A stretch of 64,000 bases of DNA from Colocasia esculenta (GCA_014218235.1 CM024753.1:189262348-189326347), one strand, 5' to 3'. Positions 22,611 through 33,700 are shown, counted from the stretch's first letter. Notes: generated from the sequence alone by a model not told the origin. A program made the numbers and translations.

Positions 22611-24069
22611 AAGATGCGTCATATTTCCCCATCCTCATTGTCCAGACGAGTTACAGTTGGGATGAGAAAAAGACGGCAATCGGAGATATACACGATATGG
22701 TTTCCCCTTAACAGTAGAAGATACATAAGTTTAACGTTCTGTTACAATAACCATAATGTTACATAACAGTAACATTAAGACCTCGTCATAGTAACATTAA
22801 AGTCCTCTTACAGAAAATTCTTTTATTACTTACTCCATCGCAGTCAGAGGATTATCGGTCCTACAAAGCTCCGAACGTCAATGTGTCCACTTTCGAAACG
22901 ATCTTTCTTAGCTCTCAAGAGAGTACATAAATACTTTTAATGGGCAAGGAAGAGGGGAGACGAGATTACGTCGCCCCGGAAGTATTAGGAGTGGACGAAA
23001 AGTCTTGGATTGAATGATTTCTGAATGAGTGCATCATTAATGAGTACATGTTACAGTACATATATTTCCTAATTTTTACAGTTCAGAGCTTTTCTGTTAC
23101 ATTATATTAGTTCGTCTATTACTGTATGACATCTCCATTCTTACAGAAGATGTACACCTTTCTTACATGTAGTGATTTAATGTTCGGCGGCACTCTGGAA
23201 GGATACGATAATTTCCTCTCATTTAAGGACATCCAGGATCTATTGTTCACGGGGCAGAGCGAATTAGTCATAATTGACTGCTACGTCAACACTTGCTTGT
23301 TTCTCCCCCGTCAAGAGAACCCGCAGATTTTTAAGACTTTTGGATATCTGGGAGCCGCTTTAAAGGGTTACGTCCAATCGTGCAAAGACAATAAGAGCAA
23401 ACAACAACATCTCGATTACTCTTTCAAAAGATTGAACTGCGCCCTAACTGAATTAGACCTCCTCTTCTCCCCCATGCACGTTGGAATGAACCATTGGGCT
23501 CTTTTATTCATCAATATTAAAGAAAAAGAGTTCCACGTATATGATTCATTAAGAAACAAAGATCGTCCTAACATTCCACAATACGTAAGTGCCAAGTGTT
23601 ACATACAAGGCTTACATTTGTTACAGAGCATGCGCACTTATGTTACATATGTTATAGTAAATGTACATCAAATAATTGGAACTCTTTTGTTAATTATGTC
23701 ATGCAGGTGGAGGAACTGAGAAGATACATGAAGGGCAAGCACATAGATGCAGAAAATTGGTCATTACGCTACCCCGACCCATGCCCACAACAAGGATCGG
23801 GAGATGACTGCGCCATTTTCACTTGCAAATACATGGAGTGTCTGGCACGTAGGGACATTCAACGTTTCACCTTCAGTCAGGATGACATGCCAACCGTGCG
23901 AGCAAGGTTCACCCTCCACTTCATCAAAGCGTACTTCAATGCATAAGAACGTTCAGAGCGTATATAACTGAAGGAGAAGAACCATACTTGCCGCACGTAC
24001 AATTTCCTACAGCCAGTGTAATGATATTGTACATTTACTTGAGGAAACACTTGTTTATTTACTACAGTG

Positions 24070-24510
24070 AGCACACTGTCTACTAACGTTTTCTGTTACT
24101 GTATACGTAATAACCTGTTATAGTGTTTACTTATTTTGATTATAGTACACATAATAGCATATTACAGTTCGAGCACTACACTCTAACCTACACTATTACA
24201 GAATACGTAATAACTTGTTATAGTATTTACTTATTTTATTATAGTATACATAATAGCATCTTACAGTTCGAGCACTACACTCTTATAGTTCGAGCACTGC
24301 ACTCTAACCTACACTATTACAGTATACGTAATAACCTGTTATAATATTTACTTATTTTGATTATAGTATACATAATAGCATGTTACAGTTCGAGCACTAC
24401 ACTCTTACAGTTCGAGCACTACACTCTAACCTACACTATTACAGTATACGTAATAACATGTTACAGTATTTACTTATTTTGATTATAGCATACATAATAG
24501 CATGTTACAG
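24070..24510 (+). repeat. Third MULE tandem array, downstream of the Ulp1-like gene
   Basis: About four irregular copies of a ~100-bp unit with CAGTTCGAGCACTACACTC, ACACTATTACAGTATACG and ACTTATTTTGATTATAG. One copy has an internal duplication of the TTCGAGCACT segment. The TTACAGT core recurs. Confidence 0.85.
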
Positions 24511-24630
24511 TATGTTATTACTAACATGTTGAGTTTGCATGATAGAGAGCACATACAAGTCCACAGAAGACTGCATAAAACGAAAATATATTGCATAAAC
24601 AAGCCCTGTTACAATAACTCTCTAAACTCC

Positions 24631-24912
24631 CTAACCCGACCACTCGGTGGAGGAGGGAGGAGAGGAGGAACAGATGGGTTCTGCCCTAGGGCCGATATCA
24701 GGGAGGATGTTGGTGAGGCCCTTGTGGTCATACAGCCGAGAGGCTTTGGCTAAAGCCATCTTCCAGCCGATGTAAAAATTGTTCCAGTAGTCAGGGCTGA
24801 AAGTCGGTGGCGAAGGTGGAGCCTGTGGCGCCGGAGGAGTTGGGGGCGACGGTGGCACCGGTGACGCAGGTGCCTTGCCATCCTTGTGGGGAGCACCGTC
24901 AGATGAAGACAT
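24631..24912 (-). CDS. Small proline-rich MULE ORF (93 aa), function unknown
   Basis: The ORF starts with ATG and has no internal stop. Residues 1-40 are Pro/Ser-rich (MSSSDGAPHKDGKAPASP...). A compact conserved-looking core follows: SPDYWNNFYIGWKMALAKASRLYDHKGLTNILPDIGP. It lies between the Ulp1-like gene and the right TIR, transcribed away from the TIR, where some MULEs carry an accessory gene. I do not recognise the family. It is intact although the neighbouring genes are broken, but it is short enough for that to be chance. Confidence 0.45.
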   Translation of the reverse strand: MSSSDGAPHKDGKAPASPVPPSPPTPPAPQAPPSPPTFSPDYWNNFYIGWKMALAKASRLYDHKGLTNILPDIGPRAEPICSSSPPSSTEWSG

Positions 24913-25048
24913 CTGTAAATAAAGAGGAAGAAGACAAGCAAGAAAGATAGGAAGAAGAAGACTCAGATAAGCTTGTGAAGGATAAGCATGAGGCCCTTGG
25001 TTCCTTTTATAGTTGTGAAGAACGGTTCACGGGCCTTCAAAAGGACCT

Positions 25049-25412
25049 GTGTAAGTGATGTCAATAGTTGGTGTAAGTGTGCTCTGCACGTTATGTAAGA
25101 GTAACTTCCCATCGATGTGAGTTTACGCGCCTTCGAAAGGATAGAAGCGTTCGCCTTCGAAAGGATAGAAGCGTTAGTGTCGATTGGGAAAAAGACATTT
25201 GAAAGGACGGAAAGGTAAGATGGGAATGAGAAAAAGATACGAATGCAAAAGAGACGGAACTCGTGAATCGAGTGTCGTAAATGATGACGTCCCAAAAGTA
25301 AGGAGTGAAAATTAAACCGGATGAAAAGTAAGAACTTTATGTCTTTCAATATTTTGACAGGGACGAGGAAAAAAATACCACACTCTGACATAGACTCTCA
25401 ATTAATTTTTCC
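25049..25412 (-). repeat. Right terminal inverted repeat of the MULE
   Basis: Inverted copy of 8941-9301. Near its inner part there are three copies of a CCTTCGAAAGGATAGAAGCG-like word (25130-25175) that the left arm lacks. Confidence 0.9.
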
Positions 25413-25421
25413 TAATATTAT

Positions 25422-26159
25422 CTCTTTTTCATAAAAATTATACTTGCTACTGATATAAATAAATAGCAAATAATGACGAGCACTTCCAATTGGTGGGGCG
25501 CCGGAGCCCCACATCCCACGCCAATAAACAGGGTGTGAGGTCCCGACGCCCCCGGTTGATTTCCCTTCCCATAATTTAGTTGTGGAGGAGCTGAGAAATT
25601 CCCAAACAGTGCCCCGGCAGCGAAATCTCCGTGCTTGCTTCAAGCACTCTGGCATGTCGCCGTCGTGCGGTGCAGAATCTAACATGCGTCCTCGTGTGTG
25701 CAGAGGTGGCCAATGTGTATAGGAAGTTTAGGATGGTCACACGGCACGGTTTGGCACAGCTACTGTCCTAGCTGCGCGCACAAAATCTCAAGAGCCTTGT
25801 GTTCATATGATATGAGGTTGTTCTCTTCTGTCCCGGTTACGCAGTTTGTCGTGGTGGATAAGATTCTTTAATAAGAGTGATTGGGAACCAATAAAAGCTT
25901 GACGAGCAAATTTGTGATACATATCAGAAAGTGAGCAACAAGGTATTACTCAAAATACGTTGGACGCGAAGAAGTAATGGTGAAAGAAACTATCATGGAA
26001 ATAAATAAGCAACGGAAGAGCAAGAGCATTAAACTTTATTGGACTTAAAATGCCACAAAAGAGTAATTTACAGTTTTTTACTTCAAAATAAAACAGGCCA
26101 AAGGCCAAAACCAAGCTATTTTTGTTCGGCCGAAAGTTGCGAATAGAAATCTTGGCACC
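25422..26159. other. Intergenic DNA between the MULE and the proteasome gene
   Basis: No gene recognised. A minus-strand frame of 95 codons (25398-25685) has no motif I know. Confidence 0.45.
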
Positions 26160-26455
26160 TATATAGCTTGAAAGGTACCCAGCCTCCGTAGCATGCCCAT
26201 TAACAACATGATCCATTTGAGGACGCACAGGCCCATCCAATAAGCCCTCAGGCCTGTGAGAGCCAAGAGGCCAGACGGCCCACGATGAGCGGAGAAAGGT
26301 ACACATAGATCCCTGCTTGGAGAAGGGGAAAACCAGAACAAAACCTCTCTCATCCTCTCCTCTCTTCTTTCCCATCCTCTTCGCCTCTCTCTCTCTCTCC
26401 AGATCTTCTCACTCTCTCTGTCTAGCGGCAGCCGGGGCGGGCGAAGAAGGGCAAG
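26160..26455 (+). promoter_or_regulatory. Promoter and pyrimidine-rich 5' UTR of the proteasome alpha-4 gene
   Basis: A TATATA word is at 26160-26165. GGCCCA words at 26230-26235 and 26277-26282 read TGGGCC on the other strand, the site-II type motif common upstream of plant housekeeping genes; TGGGC is also the core of the proteasome-related element bound by NAC factors. A CT-rich leader (about 26335-26420) precedes the ATG. Start-site placement is inferred. Confidence 0.5.
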
Positions 26456-27208
26456 ATGTCCCGCCGCTACGACAGCCGGACCACGATCTTCTCCCCGGAG
26501 GGCCGCCTCTACCAGGTGGAATACGCGATGGAGGCCATCGGCAACGCTGGCACCGCCATCGGCGTCCTCGCCCGCGACGGCGTCGTCCTCGTCGGCGAGA
26601 AGAAAGTAACCTCCAAGCTGCTCCAGACCTCCCGATCCGCCGAGAAGATGTACAAGATCGACGACCACCTTGCCTGCGCGGTCGCCGGCATTATGTCCGA
26701 CGCCAACATCCTCATCAACACCGCCCGCGTCCAGGCCCAGCGCTACGCCCTAGCCTACCAGGAGCCCATGCCCGTGGAGCAGCTCGTCCAGTCCCTCTGC
26801 GACACGAAGCAAGGGTACACGCAGTTCGGCGGTCTCCGCCCCTTCGGTGTCTCGTTCCTCTTCGCCGGATGGGACCGCAACTTTGGCTTCCAGCTCTACA
26901 TGAGTGACCCTAGCGGCAACTATGGCGGGTGGAAGGCGGCCGCCATCGGCGCCAACAACGCCGCTGCCCAGTCCATGCTGAAGCAGGACTACAAGGAGGA
27001 CATTTCCCGCGAGGAGGCCGTCCAGCTGGCGCTTAAGGTGCTCAGCAAGACAATGGACAGCACCAGCCTCACCTCCGAGAAGCTTGAGCTCGCCGAAGTC
27101 TTCCTGTCGCCGTCGAGCGTGGTCGAGTACCATGTCTTCTCCCCCGAGGCCCTAGGGAAGTTACTTGTCAAGTTCGGAGTCAATCAGGCCTCCTCCTCTA
27201 CCGAGTGA
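26456..27208 (+). CDS. PAC1: 20S proteasome subunit alpha type-4
   Basis: This encodes a 250-residue alpha ring subunit of the 20S core particle, which forms the gated entry chamber for ubiquitinated substrates in cytosol and nucleus. The alpha signature YDSRTTIFSPEGRLYQVEYAMEA is at residues 5-27. The rest matches plant alpha type-4 along its length: GEKKVTSKLLQTS, AEKMYKIDDHLACAVAGIMSDANILIN, TKQGYTQFGGLRPFGVSFLFAGWD, SDPSGNYGGWKAAAIGANN, and ALKVLSKTMDSTSLTSEKLELAEV near the C terminus. Alpha subunits carry no catalytic threonine, and none is expected here. The length is normal for the family. The ATG at 26456 directly begins the canonical MSRRYDSRTT. The gene is a single uninterrupted exon of high GC, with no frameshift or stop. 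The symbol follows Arabidopsis usage. Confidence 0.97.
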   Translation: MSRRYDSRTTIFSPEGRLYQVEYAMEAIGNAGTAIGVLARDGVVLVGEKKVTSKLLQTSRSAEKMYKIDDHLACAVAGIMSDANILINTARVQAQRYALAYQEPMPVEQLVQSLCDTKQGYTQFGGLRPFGVSFLFAGWDRNFGFQLYMSDPSGNYGGWKAAAIGANNAAAQSMLKQDYKEDISREEAVQLALKVLSKTMDSTSLTSEKLELAEVFLSPSSVVEYHVFSPEALGKLLVKFGVNQASSSTE

Positions 27209-29259
27209 TGCGCTGCGCTTTGATGTTGAAACGGATGCGATGGTAGGCGCTATCCTTTTTTATCATGTCTTTCCCCAATTTTACTCGTGTCTTAACGTTT
27301 GAAACGGTTTGTGACGATGGTAGATAATGTCATCGGATTAAAGGTGTAGTTAATTGGTACTGTTTATGGAACTGATGGGGATAATTCTGTTTAATCGATC
27401 ATTTGTGCCTCTTTCCTCCATTTTTTTTTATAGATTTGAGCCTGTTGTTTGGTAAGCGACTTTTTCTTTTCTCATGTTTTCCTCTCTCTTGCGTGCAAAT
27501 TCGTTTCTTGTTTAGGCAAATATGTCAAGATTGAAGGAATGCAGCTAACAAGTAGCTTCTTTTCTATAAACGAACAGGGGTTTCGTGTGATCATTAACAA
27601 AACTCTATATAATAGGGCCAACATGTCAATCTGGTGATGATTTATAATCCATCATAATTTTATGTCTGAGGAGATGGAACAAAAAGAGGTACTTGGTAGC
27701 ATGTAACTCGATAGTTAGACGAGTAATCTTCCTTCCGTAGGTTCCAATTTAGATTTAAATGCTTGTCTATTTTTGGGAGCTCGTGGTTCCACCCCCCGCT
27801 CCCCACCTTCTTCTACCACTTCCAACTCTCTCCCTCTCCTTCCCTCCCCTTCCCTTGTTTTCTATGAACTTTTACCTCGAAAACATGTGTAGTCTTTGCT
27901 TCTTCAGCTTCTTGGTATTTATTTCTCCTTCGTGCATGGATCTGAGTTTTTGTTTTTCTATAATATGTCTGTTGTATCTCATTTACCATCGTGAGTAATG
28001 CATTCTTTCCCTCTCAAAGTATGCTCATTGCTAGATTACAATGATACATATTTATTAAATTTGATTAAAGTCATGTCCAAGAGTGTCTGATTCTATTAAG
28101 AATGTTAATTTTCAGCTGCTCACTTTCAACTTGAAGGTATTGTGTCGTGAAATTTTGTGAAACTTAGTACTTTCTGGATATCCTGGTACTGTAGCTTGCA
28201 CAGGATAAACCCTAGGTAGAAAATAAAACATCTAGGATCAACTTCTCACAATTTCAGCTCTGGGCAGTTAGAGTGGAATGCATTTGCTCCTTGAGGTCAC
28301 ACTCATAAAACATACTTCTGATGACTAAAAACTGGTCTTAATGTGATAAAGCAAGTTACTTGGTCCTCTCACCGACTATGGTTACACATAACTAAATATA
28401 TTTGATCCACCATTACCTATGACGCCCCATGAATACATCCCCAACAGCTTGAGGGACTACCCAAATATTTATGGAATTATCTGCCTCCCAGTGTTGTGTG
28501 CATTGGATTTTGACAGCTCCCTCATTTGCACCTGAACCCATTTTCAAGGCCTCTCCATGAAGGGGTAGCATGAGGAAATCCTGGTGGGGTGCCTCAGGCA
28601 GGGAAAATTCCTTGTAAGTACAAAAAGGAGAAATTTGAATGTCAATATGATTGTTAAACTTTTACTCCTTTCTGTTAATCCATGTCAAAATTTTAACATA
28701 TTGTCTGGTAATTTCTTGGACTTAGCATCATTCTAAGGAAGCTGCTGTTTGGATGAAAAGGAATTAGCACCATGCTAAGGAAGCTATCTTGTGTTAAAAT
28801 CCATCTTCCCTCTTACTGGGTTACTTAGTGAAAAGTCTGCTTATTCTATGGTCCGGTTTTATTATTCCATTGTTAATCCCTCAAGGGTCCATATTAGGAT
28901 GAGGTAGATTCTCAAAGAGTTGATGTTAGAGGGAGATCCTGTTGAGAGTGTCGAGACATCTTCATGTGATTGGTTTGCGGGAGGAGGGGGTAGTCATGGG
29001 ATATCTTGCCCCATGGGGGATGTGGCTTGTCCCACATCTTGGCACCCCGATGTGGACCAAGCACATGGGGGGTGCGCTTGCCACCTCATTGCCTGCTGCA
29101 CACCTACTTAGGTGTGCAATAGTATTACTTGAGTGATAATGGGAAGGGTGATCCTTGTGGTGACAGTGACAATGGTCACATCATCAACAATGATTAGAAG
29201 ATGATCTTGCGATCAACGATGAACATTCATGTCATTAACAGCAACAATTTCTTTTGTTT
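27209..29259. other. 3' flank of the proteasome gene and intergenic DNA
   Basis: Probable 3' UTR in the first few hundred bases; the polyadenylation site is not resolved. The rest has no convincing ORF or element boundary. Confidence 0.45.
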
Positions 29260-29280
29260 GGGGGGGGGGGGGGGGGGGGG
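29260..29280 (+). repeat. G homopolymer, 21 bases
   Basis: An uninterrupted run of G about 20 bp left of the foldback element. Run length is prone to sequencing error. Confidence 0.8.
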
Positions 29281-29297
29281 TTGTTTGGGGAGTAGAG

Positions 29298-30740
29298 GCA
29301 TGATCATGGAAGGAAGAATCGCCGGGATCGAGCCATAATCGCTCGATCCCGGATCGGATCGACCCCCCAAGGACCGATTCCCCCTTGAAGCCCCCCAAAA
29401 CCCCACATTTCCGGCTGGATCGACCCAACTCAGTAGGATCTGAGTTGGATCGCTCGAGTCGAACCGGGATCGATCGATCCCGGCTCGATTCAGTCGATCC
29501 AGGTCGATTCCCTCAGGCTACCTTCAGGATCCTCTTCAGGCAGGGTTGTCAGGATCTCCTTATTTACCTGAATATCATTTAAGTAAATGTTAGTATTTGT
29601 AGTTTCATTTACTTAAGATATTACATGTAAATAAGGAAGTACCCCCCATTTGAATCTAATAAAAATATCAAAAAAATCATATCTCTTACCAATAAAAAGT
29701 CAACTCTCCCATCGAAGAAGAAAATCGCGATTTTGGTGATTTTAGCGAAATGCTAACTTTCTAATCTCTCGTAATTTAGTTTATCTAAAAATTTGATAAT
29801 TCAAATAAACCACATGGAACACTAAAAATTCAAAGTTCGGTAAAAAAAGTCAAACGTGCATGTGACTTCTCCAATGGAGCCACTCTCCTACTGACAACAC
29901 TTAGTCTGCTTGAGACCTCTCAGGATTTGGTCAAACTTAAGTTATCATCATCCAAACCTCTTAGAATTTGGTCAAATTGAGCTACCATCACCCAACTCAT
30001 GACACTCATGAGTTTGGGTGATGATAGCTTAGTTTGACCAAATCCTAAGAGGTCTCAAGTAGTCTTAGTGTTGTCAGTAAGAGAACAGCTTCTTGGAGAA
30101 GTCATATGCACGTTTGATTTTTTTGTTGGACTTTAGATTTTTAGTATTTTATTAGACTTATTTGAATTATAAAATTTTAAATATGTCAAATTATGAGAGA
30201 TTAGAAAGTTGTTACTTTGATAAAATCACAAAAATTGCGATTTTCTTCTTGGATGGGAGAGTTGACTTTTTATTAGTAAGAGATGTGATTTTTTTAATAT
30301 TTTTATTGGATTCAAATGGGGGATATTTCCTTATTTACATGTAATATCTTAAATAAATGAAACTACAAATTTTAACATTTACTTAAATGGTATTTAGGTT
30401 AATAATACACCAAGTCTTTAATATTTTATACTTTTCTTGTATTATTATAGTAGTAATAATACACAAAATCTTATGTTTCATATATTATGAATGCATGTAT
30501 GATTGGTTTTTTATGCAAATATTAGTTCTTTCAATTTATCAGATTTTCCCTCATTTTTGCTGTTTTTTTCTATTTTTTCCTGAATTTTTCCCCAAAAAAA
30601 CCATTTTATAAACTGGCCGATCCAGGATCGGCCAGACTTCCCTTGGATCCATGGGATCTTGCGATCCGATCCGATCCAGGATCGGATCGAGCCTGGTCGA
30701 TCCCGATCCCGATTCCGATCCTGCCTTCCATGGGCATGAT
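29298..30740. mobile_element. Foldback-type element with long inverted repeats
   Basis: The outer arms start GCATGATCATGGAAGG on the left and, reverse-complemented, TCATGCCCATGGAAGG on the right. They are rich in GGATCGGATCGA-type words (29330-29520 and 30610-30720). The inner part, 29561-30404, is one long near-palindrome. There is no coding capacity. I could not find a clear target duplication, so the outer ends and class (foldback or MULE-derived MITE) are provisional. Confidence 0.7.
29561..30404. repeat. Long near-perfect palindrome, arms ~440 and ~400 bp, 3-nt spacer
   Basis: The left arm (29561-30002) and right arm (30006-30404) are reverse complements with few mismatches over their shared length, separated only by CAC at 30003-30005. 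The left arm is ~43 bp longer because a CCTCT(C/T)AGGATTTGGTCAAA-type segment is duplicated in tandem there. A transcript would fold into a several-hundred-bp hairpin. Confidence 0.9.
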
Positions 30741-33700
30741 TGGTCTTTATTGCTGAGGATAGCACTGGAGGTTCAATTAAATATGGTGAGAAGCTGTAAT
30801 AAAAGTATGGGACTCTCAGTGATGGTCTCTCCATTACTGCTACCGATGAAGCACTCAACTGCAGTCCACTCAAGTCCTTCACATCCAATCTAGTATCTGG
30901 GACTCTTTAGCTGGGGCATGTCAATGGATAGGGAGGGAGCACAGCTATGTTAATATGGTACCTTAAGCCGAATTATATGGAGTCTACATGCATGGATGGA
31001 TGTTCATTAATTAGAGGCTCCCTTGAGTTTGGCTGAGGGAAGCTCAAATGTGTGCATTGACTTCAAGAATGTTGAAACATTATTAGATGCTATGTATATG
31101 AACCAGGATACAAGCTAAGAATGGCTGGGAAACTTTCTAAATAACTAGCATTTGATGGATGAGCAACTAAAAAGGTTTCGATGATGCCCGAGAGGGTAAT
31201 GGGTCATGTACAGATTACAGGGATTTAAATGCAGCCTGCCAAGCTATGTAGCAAAGTGAAGAAAGCAATCGGCGAAGGATAGAATCTTGGAGATGGACTA
31301 TAATGCAGTCAGAAGATTGTATTGCCGATGGGAGAGCTGAGTTTCTATTTTTGTTGTTCTGTTTTTTTGGGTTGGATCTTGCACATTTAGTCCCTTTAGG
31401 GGTTTCCCTACGTTAATTGAAGGATAGCTGAGCTGTAATTATGGTATTATATGTGTATTTCAGATGAATTATGTGCGAAGGATCTGAGGATCAATGGTCA
31501 AGTGACACTTCTGTTCTTTTGGTTTGTTTTTCACTTGAATGAAAATTTGGTTTTACGATATTGCCAACCTTAAAAAGTGGCATATGGTCCAGTTTGGACC
31601 TTGAGTTAGCAAAGGGAGTCATAGCTATTCATATTCTGAGTCCTCCATCTCAGAGAATTGATTCTTTTTGTTCTTCCTAATAGGTGTATAAATTTCATAG
31701 GTAGCATCCTTTTTGTGATTCGTGGTAGGTACAGTTTAATAGGATGATTTAAATAAGTGATACCCTTTTATCATTCTTGATGTGTGTATTTGAATAGGAT
31801 AGATCAAGAAGATGGATTGGAACATTTTCTAGAGGTTCTTGTATTTCACCTTCCCTATGAATTGTTATACCAGGTTTTATAGATGCATGTCCATGGAAAT
31901 TCTGAAGTCATTCTGTTTTTCTCATTTGCGAAACTGAATGACCAAATACCTTTCATGGGTTCTCTTGGTTCCACTTGGGCCATTATTCAGGATTTTATCT
32001 TCAAGTGTGAATTGATATAACTGACACTAAGAACTAGCCTGAAAATGTGATTTTCCAAAGTCTTCCAACTATCTGATCTTTAATTTCTTTCATCATTAAC
32101 ATTCAATAAATACAAGTGCAAACTAAAATGCGACAAACTATATTGCATATAGTTTAAGTTGATAAGTACAAATGCCTAATGATTATCATTTGAGGGTAAT
32201 CAAACAACATCTCTTAGCGATAATTTGTGGGACATGAAGATATGTCAAGTGTCCACACAAATATATCTCTCAGAGACGATAAGTTCTAAAATCAGACTCA
32301 AGGATATGGTCATGGATGTCAAGTGCTGACATCAATAGTCTTGTTTGGTTCGGTAGAGTTTTAAAAATAGGCATATGGAAAGAGGAAGTATAAGAGTTTT
32401 TACACACAAGTTGATAATAATCTAAAATGTAAAATATGAATAAAATGTTAATCGAATTCTTGAACCTTAACGTTAAGCAAGTAATAAAAAGAATATTTGA
32501 AATTCTATTGTGAAGTCCAAGTATCCACCACGGGACTCTTATGTAAGTAATGAAGTGTGCCATCCTTACATAGGTGAAGCTGAATAATGTATCATTTCCT
32601 CCAAGGTCCAAAGAGGCAAGTTATTTTTTCATATTACTGATATGAGACACAGATCCATTGAGAAAAGAGAGCAAACTCTAGCATAAACAAAGTTCTAAAA
32701 TAGCTAAAGGAAAAGAGAACTCTGGTGATCTAGGCTAGACTAGGTTCAACTGAAAGAAAAGTTTTCTGGCCAATGATCTGCAGCATCGATGTCTTGACAT
32801 TAGTGTTTTGTAAAGTAGTTCCAAAGACTTAGGCAGCCTAAGACAACTTTGATGGGTGGGCATTTGTCGGAAGTCCCATGATGCAATTGGGAATTTGGTA
32901 TCCACCTTTGTCAGCACGCTTTTGCCGATTGAATCATGGAGTAGCGCTTGAAGGTTCCACAGTTCTAGGTGAAAAGGGAAAGAGTATCTATTAATTTGAG
33001 ATTTAATCTAAAGAATGTAGGAATAATCACAATATCATTTAAGTTCATACCTGTGCATACGTATGTTCTAGTGGGGAAATATGAAGATATGAGTATATAG
33101 GATACCTACGTTATAGAATTTGAAGCTCTAGGAGCCTGAAATACTGCGAACCAGGAGGCAGGTCTAACCAGGAGCCTGAAATACTGCAAACATATTGCTA
33201 TTAACAGTGGGTATATGGATATTCTCTATTGAATTAGATAGTAAATACTAATATTCCAGTGAAGGGTATTGTTATAGGGAATTTAGCAGGTCTAACCTGT
33301 GTACTTGAAATGTTAGAATGCAGTATTTGACACTCTCAAGACCCTCTCTCGTTTCTCTTTCCACCCCTAATTCTCTATTTCAATCATCGTTTATATCCTT
33401 TAATCGTTAATGTCTACTTCAATATTAATTTGTAGGCCTTGAAAATGCTAAGATCAAAACCCATATTAGATCAAAATCTATACCCCGACTCGACAGGGCC
33501 TAAAGTACTGTCTTTCCTAGTTTTGGTTTTATAGATGAATTTCTTGCCCTACATGGATAGGTAAAAGATTATATTTAGACAAAACAAGTCCCCCATGTGC
33601 ATCCAATTTCACATATTTAGGTAATTACATAATATTATTCCCATCTTGTCCACTCATCAATCTCTTGAGCCTTGTGGTCGGGGCCTATTTGCTTGTCTGT

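Larger units (their letters stand above)
18891..23946 (+). pseudogene. MULE-borne Ulp1/SENP-like cysteine protease gene (peptidase C48), multi-exon, degenerate
   Basis: Exons were inferred from reading frames and splice signals. The first exon starts at ATG 18891. A globular exon runs 19089-19745, ending at a GTAAGT donor and containing LPFRPSDLATVMGIF and ILPYLDDLHEMKSVNWAAAIHEYL; this is the conserved N-terminal part of plant transposon Ulp1 proteins. A WFLTHHLKLKPEHPQRDPPF exon ends near 21110. A coiled-coil exon runs about 21178-21551, then a charged KE-repeat exon at 21895-22616. Then come an exon near 22846-23040, the protease exon 23147-23584 and the last exon 23707-23946. The catalytic set is intact: His in NHWALLF (23492), Asp in VYDSL (23543), Gln in PCPQQGSG (about 23788-23793) and Cys in DDCAIF (23809). 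C48 enzymes cleave SUMO or related modifiers. Nonsense codons at 19656, about 21322, about 22937 and about 23017 make the full-length product unlikely. Confidence 0.85.
8941..25412. mobile_element. Mutator-like element (MULE) with transposase and Ulp1 protease genes, disrupted by a gypsy insertion
   Basis: Both ends share ~360-bp terminal inverted repeats starting GGAAAAATTAATT. The flanking 9-mers TAATATTTT (8932-8940) and TAATATTAT (25413-25421) match at eight of nine positions, as expected for an aged 9-bp Mutator duplication. Inside are a MURA-type transposase (two minus-strand remnants), a divergent Ulp1-like protease gene and a small minus-strand ORF. MULEs that combine transposase and a Ulp1-like gene are known in plants (Kaonashi and CUMULE groups). 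Without the 8.4-kb gypsy insertion the element would be about 8 kb plus whatever transposase sequence was deleted. It now lacks a functional transposase. Confidence 0.9.

Noticed and set aside
21857..22638. Long Ser- and Leu-rich minus-strand frames
   Set aside because: They are the complement of the purine-only KE-repeat exon; the plus-strand frame joins a recognisable gene.
25398..25685. A 95-codon minus-strand frame upstream of the proteasome gene
   Set aside because: No recognisable domain, and its end overlaps the MULE terminus and TSD, so it is unlikely to be a gene.
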